This document shows positions 46,001-54,191 of a stretch of 55,176 bases of DNA, piece by piece; position 1 is the first letter of the stretch; the number at the start of each line of letters is the position of its first letter. The notes under the pieces are model-generated. The model saw only the letters and a program-made list of their open reading frames with translations. It had not been told where the DNA came from and did no database searches. Origin of the DNA: Triparma columacea. Its lineage: Eukaryota; Sar; Bolidophyceae; Parmales; Triparmaceae. Made by a program: the position numbers and the translations under genes. The stretch spans positions 2,490 to 57,665 of the forward strand of contig BRYA01000496.1 in the NCBI GenBank assembly GCA_030267965.1, read 5' to 3'.

Positions 46001-46005
46001 CTTAA
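31038..46005 (+). CDS. HUWE1: Giant HECT E3 ubiquitin ligase (HUWE1/UPL1/Tom1 family)
   Basis: Seven exons: 31038-31193, 31281-31658, 31797-32169, 32262-32563, 32648-35454, 35540-35705 and 35779-46005. They give 4,802 residues; the last exon alone is 10.2 kb. The N-terminal 1,900 residues form an armadillo-like solenoid (DUF908/DUF913). A UBA domain lies at about 1640-1682 (LTEMGFDREHVLEALEE). A long Asp/Glu tract follows (about 2800-3000), then an Ala-rich segment (about 3460-3550) and UBM/DUF4414-type repeats (about 3560-3690: NSLPDFMQQEVIEQYG, AALPADMRREIIAQ). The HECT domain is about 4420-4802, with EGVDAGGVSREFYG and the catalytic Cys4769 in AHTCFNSIDLPEY. I see no WWE domain, so the layout is nearer plant UPL1/2 and yeast Tom1 than animal HUWE1. 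Roles in the family include ribosomal-protein and chromatin-protein turnover. Confidence 0.93.
39995..40440 (+). repeat. Acidic Asp/Glu low-complexity tract in the HECT ligase
   Basis: GAC/GAT/GAG codon runs encode a long poly-Asp/Glu region followed by Ser-Asp-rich and Glu-rich stretches, ending near 40430 in a GAG run. Acidic regions at this place are common in HUWE1/Tom1 proteins and are thought to contact basic clients. Confidence 0.85.
41950..42240 (+). repeat. Ala/Glu-Gly repeat tract in the HECT ligase
   Basis: GCAGCAGC- and GAAGGAGCC-type codon repeats encode AAAEGAAA-like units. The opposite strand shows a Leu-rich open frame only because GCAGCAG reads CTGCTG in reverse; it is not a gene. 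Confidence 0.85.
43660..43770 (+). repeat. Thr/Ser-rich tract in the HECT ligase
   Basis: ACGACC/TCTACG codon repeats encode a run of alternating threonines and serines that links the UBM region to the conserved segment before the HECT domain. Confidence 0.8.
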
Positions 46006-46943
46006 ATTTGGGGGGGTTTGGGGTTTGGGGTTTGGGGGGCGGGGGGCGGGGGGGAGGAGGGGGGTGACGGGGGGGATTATCATTGGAATGTTTTTGGGAG
46101 TGTTCGGAAAGTGTTATAAAGAACAAATTATTGTAGAGATAGCAAAACGATTGGGCAAGTTCCTCGAAATCAATATACCTATTATTTGTTTGCGGTTGGT
46201 CAATCGCTCGGTTCAATCGCTCGTTGCAGGGTTATGCGATGGGATTTAGCATTGAGGGGATTGGAAAGGAGGAAGGGCGTGCATATAGATACAATTTTGT
46301 TATTGGAAAGATATAGCGCACTTGAAATGGCAAATAGGAGCAAACGCCGATCTTAGGACTGGAAACACGAAGACATGGAGGCATAGACGGAGTTCAAGGT
46401 GGGAACTATTAGGGTTTCCAAAACCCTCAAAACAATTTCTGAATACACCAATCTCATTTACATCGCATTGTCGTATTCGTTGCAACAAGAAGATCGATAA
46501 AACTACACAACACTCAGAAAATAGAGTTTGACGGCTTTAAGTGTTGACTGAAGCATAATACTAGCTCACACCACCCCCGGCCGACGTCGTGAGCACAAGC
46601 AATTTAGTCCTCATTTGGAAGGTGAGAATGTGAAGAGAGGGACGAAAAGGCTTTGCATTGGACCGGAGCGGTATATTTGGGGTTCTATGTGCCTGATCGT
46701 GGTGATGAGGCCTGCCCCCACCCTGCAACTTGCCTTCCGGATGAGGACTGGCGTTAGGCACTTGCGATGGACCGAAACAGATTGGGTGATTTTGGAAAAG
46801 ATGAAAACACGCAATAATTAAGCACTATACGAGTATGCTAATGTACGATATCTTTACTCACACCTTAAAACGCCGCTCCGCCACCTTTTTTTTACGCACG
46901 TCGATCTCGAACGCATGATTTTCAGCACCCAATCAAGATCGTC
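46006..46943. other. Intergenic region between the HECT ligase and the START-XKR gene
   Basis: I see no gene. It begins with a G-run array (46010-46076) just after the HECT stop codon; the rest is ordinary mixed sequence. Small open frames at 46300-46830 lack recognisable domains. The last 100 bp are the presumed promoter and leader of the next gene; the ATG at 46944 is in ATCGTCATGGAGG context. Confidence 0.5.
46010..46076 (+). repeat. G-quadruplex-type G-run array
   Basis: Many runs of 4-7 G are separated by short TTT, C or A spacers (ggggtttggggtttgggg and onward), within 70 bp of the HECT ligase stop codon. The sequence satisfies a G-quadruplex pattern on the + strand, in both the transcribed 3' UTR and the DNA. 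Confidence 0.85.
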
Positions 46944-49900
46944 ATGGAGGGCGAGGTTGAAGCAGATGCAGGAATCGTGAATGACGCCGGCGAGACCAAC
47001 TATGCCTCCGAGCCCCCCTCAGGCCCCAATCACACACCCTCCGCTATACACGGTCCCGTAGATATTGATTACACAGCTCTTGGCCCCAAACAAGTCAAAC
47101 TTGTCAAGCTTCTGGACGACCGAGGAGCCGTTGAAGGCCTCATAGACAACTCTACCGGCGTCGATGTGAAAGTTATGGAGCTCGCTGATGTCTTCCACGA
47201 CGAGCGCGACAAGATCATTGACTTTCTCCTCACCGATTGCGAGCAGGGCAAGTTCCGAAGGAAGACCCTCCAGGAGTATGACGAAAAGGAAGGAGTCATT
47301 CACAGACTTGTCTACTGGCAGCACTACGGCAGCAGGAATAAATTTGTCGATTTTCTCCTCGACGTCAAAGTCGTATCTCCTGACAAATCGACGAGCATTA
47401 TGGAGTTGGCACCCCTTGATGAGGACAATCTTTCTGAAGAGGCAACTGCGATGCTTGGCGAAAGTCTAGCGTCAATAAAGACCAAGACTGTCAAACGAGG
47501 TGTCATTAAGGGCAAGCTCAGCTTCACTGATTTCGAGTTTGGACAAACTGCAGTTACGATGGTGGGAACTCTTAAGGCAGAGGAGAGAGCAACAGAGATG
47601 AAATCAGAAGTTGATGTTCGCACAAACAAAAGCTCAAAGAGTGTGCGCCCAAGTTTCAAGAGTGTGCGTCCTAGTTTCAAGAAGAGTGCGCGCCCTAGTT
47701 TCAAGATTGCACGCCCTAGTTTCAAGAGTGCGGGCCCTGCACGCCCTAGTTTCAAAAGTGACGGGAAAAGCGTCACCAAGTCTGCCTATACCTCATTGAA
47801 GGGAATTCTCGATGAAGTCATGGATGAGTTCAGACAGCCAGCTGTCATTGATGAGAGGAGGAAAAGACACTTTGTGGAGGAGGTCATGCCGAGAGCACCG
47901 CACCTGACAACAGAGGAGGACGCAATGTTGGAGAGGGTTGGGAGACTAGAGAAGGAACTTCATACAAACGGGAAGAGAGTCAAGGGGACGCGGAAGGAGG
48001 GCATTGACAAGTTCCTGTGGAGAGATGGGGACAAGGTGTGGGCAGCCTTTGGGGTCACTGTGGACAAGTCAGCAAAGGGTGTATTGGCAGAGCAACTTCT
48101 GCTTGACGCATTTGAGTGGTCAGAGGAGCACTTCAAAAATAATGGGAACTTACCAAGAGTGATCAGGAATGGCGACAACGGAACTAGAAGCTTGCATTAT
48201 CATTTGGGTGTGAAGGTCCCTGCCATCACCAATCGACTATTTGAGAATTGGTTTGTGTGGAAGGAAGTCAAACTTGAGAATGGCCGGACATCGTACATGT
48301 TGGCTTTTGTGCCACTGACAGAGTACCCTGGAGGAGGCTTCAAGGACCTTAGTAAGGAAGGATTTGTGCTAGCAGAGACTAAAGGTGCCTACTTCTTCAA
48401 TGAGATTGCCCCAAATGTCTGTAGGGTGACACGTATTCAGACAGTTGATCTGCATTTCAAAGGCCTTCAAAAGACATTGATGGATAAAACAATTGACTAC
48501 CTTGCAAAGAGTCAGCTTGTTGAGGCCAACAGGTTGCAGAAGAAGTTCAGGAGGAACGGGAAGGAAGTTGATGCTGAGGTCAGGGGGGCCTTGGTGGAGA
48601 GGATGAGGGAGGGTGTTGAGTTGGAGGAGGACCAGAAGAAGGTGTTTGGGGAGTTGGAGGAGCTCTTTGGTGGGGAGGAGGAAGGAGGGAAGGATCATGG
48701 GTGGAACCTTCTCCACACACCCTACGAGGGAGTGATAATGTCAATGAAGTATAAGCAGCAGAATAAGGGAATGAGGAGTATTGCACTTGGACGTGCTGAA
48801 GGGCAAGCAGACTGCACAGCAGAGGAGGCAGCTGCTTGGTACTTTGAGTACTGTAGCAGAGAAAGGAAAAGAAACGCTCTTGTATCTGGCGAGCTTGCCC
48901 GGATTGAAATTGGACAGGCGCAGGGCAAGGTCAACCAGAAGATCTTTGCAACCGTTAAAAATATGCCTTTCCCTGTGAGAAACAGGGAATTTGTGGGTAG
49001 GTCAACTATATTTTCAAATACAGAAACAAATTGTGTCCAGGTATTTGTAACGCCGGCCAAACATATTGTAGACTATGGAGGAACAATCAAAAACATCGTG
49101 AGAGGTAAGGTAACTGCAATCTTCACTGCTAGAAATATAGCAAAACTTGGAGAGGTGGCACGGTGTCAAATAGTTTTACAGCAAAGAGTTGATGCTGGAG
49201 GCTTTGTGCCACCACTAGTGGTTGATCGGAAGATCCCACAATCTCTGAAGCTTGTTAGTGATATTCAGCAGATATTTGCACAAGATGAAGAGGTCGATAA
49301 AGCTGCACTGGCCTCCCTTGCCAACATCATCAAGAATGAGCTCCAAGATTACTCTGAGGAGGAGAAGGTTGCAATCAGGAAGGGGAAAGAGTTTTATGAG
49401 AAGTGCAAGAACGATGAGAATTTTGACGATTTGAAGAGTCCTGATGAGAGGGTCAAGATGAAGCTAGTGCATGTTGATGGGGCAAGCAGTGGGACTGGTG
49501 TTGCCACTACTGTAGTTGATGCTAGTGTAGAGGAGTGTGTTGCTAGTGAGTTTGCTAAATTGGGCAATCGAGAACACAAAAGGAATGCAAAGGAAAGAGA
49601 TGGAATAACCTTCTTGAAAGTCATCAAAGTAAACCCCCACACCATCTACTACGTGACAACAAGAGAACTTGGTCTCGCTGGGTTTTCTCTACGTGAGGGA
49701 AGGAGTAAAGCTACCTGGTTCAAGCAACAGGATGGCAAAACCATTCTTTATTTTACAGACACTGAGGATCTCAAGGAAGAATTTCCTGTGAAGGCTCGAA
49801 ATGTATTTATGAAGGTACACACAGTGTGGGTATTTGAGCCACTTGATCCTATTGGAGGTGTGCCACAAACATCAGTGACCTTTACATCAAATATAGATCT

Positions 49901-52900
49901 TGGTGGATTGTTCTTCTCTTCTATTATAAACATGCTTGCAACAAGGTTTCTTGCAACTGTCTCAAATATGAGAAGAAAATTCGACAAGAGCAATGAGATT
50001 GCAGCCTTCAAGAGACAACAGATCATAGAAAAGTTTGAAGAGATAGCAATTGAGGGAGCACCAGGGATTGAAAGTCACTTTGACGAGATTGATGGAGCTC
50101 AAGAGATCAGTAGTGCATTGTCTGGACAGACATTGATAAAGGCAGAGATGGGAATGGGCTGGGGGAAGACTTCAATAACTGTGAGAGCATCCCACAAGGA
50201 AGTTGCAGCGTTCTTCTGGGGCCTTAAAAGTGGAGTTTACTCCCAGTTTTTGGTTCACAAAGTTAATAACAAGACATTTGTAATCACAGTTGAACAGAAA
50301 GGGCATCTCACAGCTGTAAGATTCTCAGAGACTGGTCAGTTGAAGACAGATGTTGAAATGATGACTAGACATAAGGGTTTAGGAAAAGCTTCCAGCAAAC
50401 GGAGTGTAATTAAGCACCTGAGCATGGCAACTGATGCTGCTTACTACTTTGACAATATTCGAAAGAGTGCAGAAGCAGGGGAACAGGATGGGAGGAGGTT
50501 TGGAGAGCAGCTGATGGAGAGAGTGAAGAAAAGGAAAGTCGGGGACAGTAAAGTAGAGGTTGTAAAGGACTTTATTGCTGCTAATAGGGCACTGACAGAG
50601 ATTACAGAGCAGCATGGTTTCATGAGAACTATGCTGTATGCTGTGGTTATGAACAAATTTAAAAGGAGAGCGACAAATGAGGGAGTTATGCAGAGTGAGG
50701 AGGAAGCCAGGGGGTGGGAGATTGGGAGTGCAATGACAGCAGTCATGTTGACCACAGCAACTGCTGCTCATGCTGTTGACGAATGGGCACATCAATTCAC
50801 TGAAGTTCAAGAAGTCATGAATGAAAAAGAAACAGCATGGCTAAGGCCCATGCTTGAGGAGATAGTTATGAAACTATTCATGAAGTCTACCTTAGGCTTG
50901 AAAGCAAGGGTTACCTTTGGTGCTGCCACAAGCATGCTTGATTTGGTGACCGATGTGTATGTGACGAATATGCTTTGGAGAGATAAGAAGTATGGGTACT
51001 TTAAGGCTTCTTTTGCAAGTTTGGCAGTGTCAATAGGGATTCAAATACTTGTTGTTTGGGGACAGAATAGGAAGCTGGGGATGAAGAGGGTGCTGAAGGA
51101 GTCCTTTCCTATTTTAATAGGGTTCAAGCCTGCAGTTGATGCCTACAGGGTAGCAAAGGGAGGAAAACAAGAGGCTGGGCAAGCCTTTGATGTTTTGTCA
51201 GAATTGTCTTTCATGAAATGTATTGAGATGTTTGCGGAGGCAATACCTGGAGTGATTATCCAACTTATGGCAGTCGCAACCGACAAAGGAAAGACTTCAA
51301 GGGCAGCATGGCTTTCACTTGCAATTTCAGCACTAACAACAGGCTTTGCATCAGCAAGTATCAGTTATGACTGGGACACCGACCCAGTGAAGAGAGCGCA
51401 ATCGCCTGACTTCTACGGGTATGTGCCCGCAAATCCCACCAAAAGATCTATCATATTTGGCTCATTGATGTTCATTAGTGCAGGCATGCTTGTGATTAGG
51501 TGCATGACAATAGTTGTGCTAGGGCTACTTAAAAAAAGATGGGTCTTTCTCTATGTTGGTGCTGATATTCTTCTGTACTTGTTGGTTAAGGTCTTAAGAG
51601 GAGACTTTTGGTATTGGATTCCTGCAGGAGGCAATGTAGAAATAGTGAGTAGCATTGTAGGTAGATTACTGGTAAAAGTAGTAACAGACTTCACATCAAT
51701 TGTGCACTTTAGGCACCCCAATGAAGTAGGTGGAGTGTATTGGATGTTTGGATTTGTTTTGACAATGGGAAGTCTTCCAGTAGCCACATTTCTAGCTGAA
51801 AAAGGAGATGCTGCAGACAAGAGTCTCAAAATGGCATGGGCAGTAGTTGGATCAGTTATACCATTCGCTGTTGTGTCTTTTCTTATCTTTCTCTTGAGTA
51901 CTGAGAGGAAATATTTTGGCACCTTTGTCAGTTTGCAAAGGGGGAAGGACTTGACAGTTGAGCGATTTAGAGATTCAGTTGACGATGCATTGAAGGCAGA
52001 CTCAATATTCAATAACACAAAGCATCACTGGGAGTCGATAGAAGAGGAAGTGAAAGCTTGGGTAGAAGTAAATTGGGAAAGATGGGAGGAGGAAAAGCCA
52101 AAGTGGTTTGATCAAGCAATCAGAGCTAGAGTGCCAGTTGAATACATTCCACAAGATGGAGATGCTAGAAGGAGAGAGAGTGTAAGGAGAGCAAGTGTTG
52201 ATGCTGAAGCCGAGGGTGGTGTAGCAGGTGCTTTGAGAGCAAGTGTGAGGAGAGCAAGTGATGGCATGGACAATGGAGGTGCACTGATTGCATCACTAGC
52301 TGTGAATGATACTACACAAGACTATGCAGATTTAGATCCTAAACAATTAGGAAAGTTGTTGGGTGAGCAACTGTTGCTTGCATTAAGTTTTAGGAAGAAG
52401 AGAATGACAAAAGAGGAAGCGGTCAAGTCATTTATAGTGAACAACTATATTTTGAGACAAGCTGCAGAGAAATACGTGTTTATCATACCGATGCTTGATG
52501 CTATATTCAAAAACAAGCTATTTGGGCTGAAGAAGGTAGAGGGTAAGGCTATGGAACTGGGGGAGAAGGAGGGAGGGAAGATTGGAGAGTCTCTAGCGAG
52601 GAGTTTGGCTATTAATACTCAGCCAGTTGCTGCAGTTGATGCCTTCATATTAAATTTCTCTGCTTTACAGGAGCTTGATGGGGAATATGAATGGTTTAGA
52701 CCTATGCTTGAGACAATTAGCTACAGGCTTTTGGAGGAAGTTCCTTGGGGATTGAAGGCAAGAGTGACTGTTGGCGCTATCACAAGTATTACTGATTTAC
52801 TGACTGATGTGTATGTGACATACATGTTTTGGAGTGATGAGAAGTATGGGTACTTTAAGGCTTCTCTGGCAAGTTTAGTGGTGTCAATTGGGGTTCAAAT

Positions 52901-54191
52901 GCTTGCAGTTTCGGCTCAAAACATGAAGTTGGGGATGAAGAGGGTGTTAAAAGAGTGGTTTCCTATTATGATTGGATTTAAACCTGCTGTTGATGCTTAC
53001 AGGGTTGCAAAGGGAGAAAAGCAAGAGGCTGGACAAGCAATAGATGCTCTGACAGAGTTGTCTTTGATGAAAATTATTGAGATGTTTGCTGAAGCAATAC
53101 CTGGAGTGATTATCCAACTTATGGCTATTGCAACAAATGATGGAGACGTTTCAGATGCAGCTTGGGTCTCACTTTCCGTTTCAGCACTAACAACAGGCTA
53201 TGCATCTGCAACTATCAGCTATGACTTTGACACTGACCCAGTAAAGAGAGAGCAAGTGCCTGACTTTTATGGTTATGTGCCTTCAAATCCCACTAAAAGA
53301 TCTATTATATTTGGTTCAATGATGTTCTTTAGTGCAGGTATGCTTGTGATAAGGTGCATGACAATAGTTGTGTTAGGGCTACTTGATGGTAAATGGGTCT
53401 CTTTGTATATTGGTGCTGACCTTGGTCTGTATTTGTTGGTAAAGGTCTTGAGAGGAGACTTTTGGCATTGGATGCCCCTTGGTGGCAATATAGAAGTTGT
53501 GAACAGTATTGTCAACAGAGTGTTGGTGAAAGTTGTGACAGACTTTACATCAATTGTGCAGTTTAGACATCCTAATGATGTTGGGGGATTGTTTTGGATG
53601 TCTGGATTTGTGCTTACAATGAGCAGTCTTCCAGTAGCAATTCTTACAGCTAAAAGCGTAGAGAAAAATATTGAGGAGGGAATAAGAATTGCACAAACAA
53701 CTGCTACGGTGCTTATTCCATTTGTTACTATCTGTTTTGCTTGTTTCTTTTTGAACATAAACATGGAGTACTTGAAGACCTTCTTTAGTACTCAAAGAGG
53801 AATTGACTATTCAATGTCATATTTTGTAAACGGAGAAAGTGAAGAAGTAAAGTTTCAAGTGTTTAAGAAATCAAGACAGCATTGGGTGTCTATTGAGAGT
53901 GACATAAAGAAATGGGTTGCATTAAATTGGGCAAAATGGGAAGAACAACAGCCACAATGGTTCACTGATCAATTGAAGGCAAAGGTCCCAGTTGAGTTCA
54001 TCCCTGCAGCCGGAGATGCTAGAAGGAGAGAAAGTGTTAGGAGAGCAAGTGTTGATGCTGAAGCTGAGGGTGGTCTAGCAGGTGCTTTGGGAGCAAGTAT
54101 TAGAAGAGCAAGTGTAGGAGGTGCTGGTGGTGGAGATATTATAGGGGTGGGAGGTGGGAAATATAAAGTAAGCAGTGTAGGTGCCCATTGA
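46944..54191 (+). CDS. Multi-START-domain protein with two XK-related-like membrane modules
   Basis: A single exon encodes 2,415 residues. The first half contains about five START-like lipid-binding segments, roughly at 50-235, 320-540, 580-800, 830-1030 and 1045-1185. Family-like blocks include KVPAITNRLFENWFVWKEV, VKNMPFPVRNREFVGRS and RKFDKSNEIAAFKRQ (C-terminal helix). The second half is a multi-pass module present twice (about 1200-1780 and 1822-2400). Each copy has D-x-x-TDVYVT in a membrane helix, then KYGYFKAS, GFKPAVDAYRVAKG and EMFAEAIPGVIIQL, with a polar tail. The D-TD helix, the E-F-E-x-x-P-x-x-x-Q-L helix and the following Ser-Leu-rich helix recall XK-related phospholipid scramblases. 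I infer an integral-membrane protein that binds lipids and may move them across or between membranes. START likeness is moderate to good; XKR likeness is my own motif reading. Confidence 0.7.
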   Translation: MEGEVEADAGIVNDAGETNYASEPPSGPNHTPSAIHGPVDIDYTALGPKQVKLVKLLDDRGAVEGLIDNSTGVDVKVMELADVFHDERDKIIDFLLTDCEQGKFRRKTLQEYDEKEGVIHRLVYWQHYGSRNKFVDFLLDVKVVSPDKSTSIMELAPLDEDNLSEEATAMLGESLASIKTKTVKRGVIKGKLSFTDFEFGQTAVTMVGTLKAEERATEMKSEVDVRTNKSSKSVRPSFKSVRPSFKKSARPSFKIARPSFKSAGPARPSFKSDGKSVTKSAYTSLKGILDEVMDEFRQPAVIDERRKRHFVEEVMPRAPHLTTEEDAMLERVGRLEKELHTNGKRVKGTRKEGIDKFLWRDGDKVWAAFGVTVDKSAKGVLAEQLLLDAFEWSEEHFKNNGNLPRVIRNGDNGTRSLHYHLGVKVPAITNRLFENWFVWKEVKLENGRTSYMLAFVPLTEYPGGGFKDLSKEGFVLAETKGAYFFNEIAPNVCRVTRIQTVDLHFKGLQKTLMDKTIDYLAKSQLVEANRLQKKFRRNGKEVDAEVRGALVERMREGVELEEDQKKVFGELEELFGGEEEGGKDHGWNLLHTPYEGVIMSMKYKQQNKGMRSIALGRAEGQADCTAEEAAAWYFEYCSRERKRNALVSGELARIEIGQAQGKVNQKIFATVKNMPFPVRNREFVGRSTIFSNTETNCVQVFVTPAKHIVDYGGTIKNIVRGKVTAIFTARNIAKLGEVARCQIVLQQRVDAGGFVPPLVVDRKIPQSLKLVSDIQQIFAQDEEVDKAALASLANIIKNELQDYSEEEKVAIRKGKEFYEKCKNDENFDDLKSPDERVKMKLVHVDGASSGTGVATTVVDASVEECVASEFAKLGNREHKRNAKERDGITFLKVIKVNPHTIYYVTTRELGLAGFSLREGRSKATWFKQQDGKTILYFTDTEDLKEEFPVKARNVFMKVHTVWVFEPLDPIGGVPQTSVTFTSNIDLGGLFFSSIINMLATRFLATVSNMRRKFDKSNEIAAFKRQQIIEKFEEIAIEGAPGIESHFDEIDGAQEISSALSGQTLIKAEMGMGWGKTSITVRASHKEVAAFFWGLKSGVYSQFLVHKVNNKTFVITVEQKGHLTAVRFSETGQLKTDVEMMTRHKGLGKASSKRSVIKHLSMATDAAYYFDNIRKSAEAGEQDGRRFGEQLMERVKKRKVGDSKVEVVKDFIAANRALTEITEQHGFMRTMLYAVVMNKFKRRATNEGVMQSEEEARGWEIGSAMTAVMLTTATAAHAVDEWAHQFTEVQEVMNEKETAWLRPMLEEIVMKLFMKSTLGLKARVTFGAATSMLDLVTDVYVTNMLWRDKKYGYFKASFASLAVSIGIQILVVWGQNRKLGMKRVLKESFPILIGFKPAVDAYRVAKGGKQEAGQAFDVLSELSFMKCIEMFAEAIPGVIIQLMAVATDKGKTSRAAWLSLAISALTTGFASASISYDWDTDPVKRAQSPDFYGYVPANPTKRSIIFGSLMFISAGMLVIRCMTIVVLGLLKKRWVFLYVGADILLYLLVKVLRGDFWYWIPAGGNVEIVSSIVGRLLVKVVTDFTSIVHFRHPNEVGGVYWMFGFVLTMGSLPVATFLAEKGDAADKSLKMAWAVVGSVIPFAVVSFLIFLLSTERKYFGTFVSLQRGKDLTVERFRDSVDDALKADSIFNNTKHHWESIEEEVKAWVEVNWERWEEEKPKWFDQAIRARVPVEYIPQDGDARRRESVRRASVDAEAEGGVAGALRASVRRASDGMDNGGALIASLAVNDTTQDYADLDPKQLGKLLGEQLLLALSFRKKRMTKEEAVKSFIVNNYILRQAAEKYVFIIPMLDAIFKNKLFGLKKVEGKAMELGEKEGGKIGESLARSLAINTQPVAAVDAFILNFSALQELDGEYEWFRPMLETISYRLLEEVPWGLKARVTVGAITSITDLLTDVYVTYMFWSDEKYGYFKASLASLVVSIGVQMLAVSAQNMKLGMKRVLKEWFPIMIGFKPAVDAYRVAKGEKQEAGQAIDALTELSLMKIIEMFAEAIPGVIIQLMAIATNDGDVSDAAWVSLSVSALTTGYASATISYDFDTDPVKREQVPDFYGYVPSNPTKRSIIFGSMMFFSAGMLVIRCMTIVVLGLLDGKWVSLYIGADLGLYLLVKVLRGDFWHWMPLGGNIEVVNSIVNRVLVKVVTDFTSIVQFRHPNDVGGLFWMSGFVLTMSSLPVAILTAKSVEKNIEEGIRIAQTTATVLIPFVTICFACFFLNINMEYLKTFFSTQRGIDYSMSYFVNGESEEVKFQVFKKSRQHWVSIESDIKKWVALNWAKWEEQQPQWFTDQLKAKVPVEFIPAAGDARRRESVRRASVDAEAEGGLAGALGASIRRASVGGAGGGDIIGVGGGKYKVSSVGAH
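47630..47765 (+). repeat. RPSFK peptide repeat in the START-XKR protein
   Basis: Five imperfect units encode (V/A)RPSFK, with spacers of one to six residues, between the first and second START-like segments. The DNA units share cgccctagtttcaag. The repeat is strongly basic with regularly spaced serines and could be a membrane-charge or phosphorylation-responsive linker. Confidence 0.9.
50550..52290 (+). repeat. XKR-like module, copy 1 of an internal duplication
   Basis: This segment runs from VKDFIAANRAL through the membrane helices to the tail RRRESVRRASVDAEAEGG. The second copy lies at 52405-54130. Equivalent points (tatggg of KYGYF at 50991 and 52845; the tail gatgct at 52161 and 54015) are each 1,854 bp apart, so there is no net indel between them. 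Many DNA stretches are clearly alike, for example around 51480-51530 and 53335-53385. Confidence 0.9.
52405..54130 (+). repeat. XKR-like module, copy 2 of an internal duplication
   Basis: This is the second copy of the membrane module. It differs from copy 1 mainly at synonymous positions in the helices and is more diverged in its first 100 residues (AVKSFIVNNYIL versus VVKDFIAANRAL). It ends with the same RRRESVRRASVDAEAEGG tail, and the protein stops shortly after. Confidence 0.9.

Noticed and set aside
46010..46076. Interstitial telomere repeat (TTTGGGG)
   Set aside because: Only about three such units occur before it becomes irregular G runs; a G-quadruplex tract is the simpler description.
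46300..46830. Small open frames between the HECT ligase and the START-XKR gene
   Set aside because: They are 60-70 residues long, lack recognisable motifs and are no longer than expected by chance.
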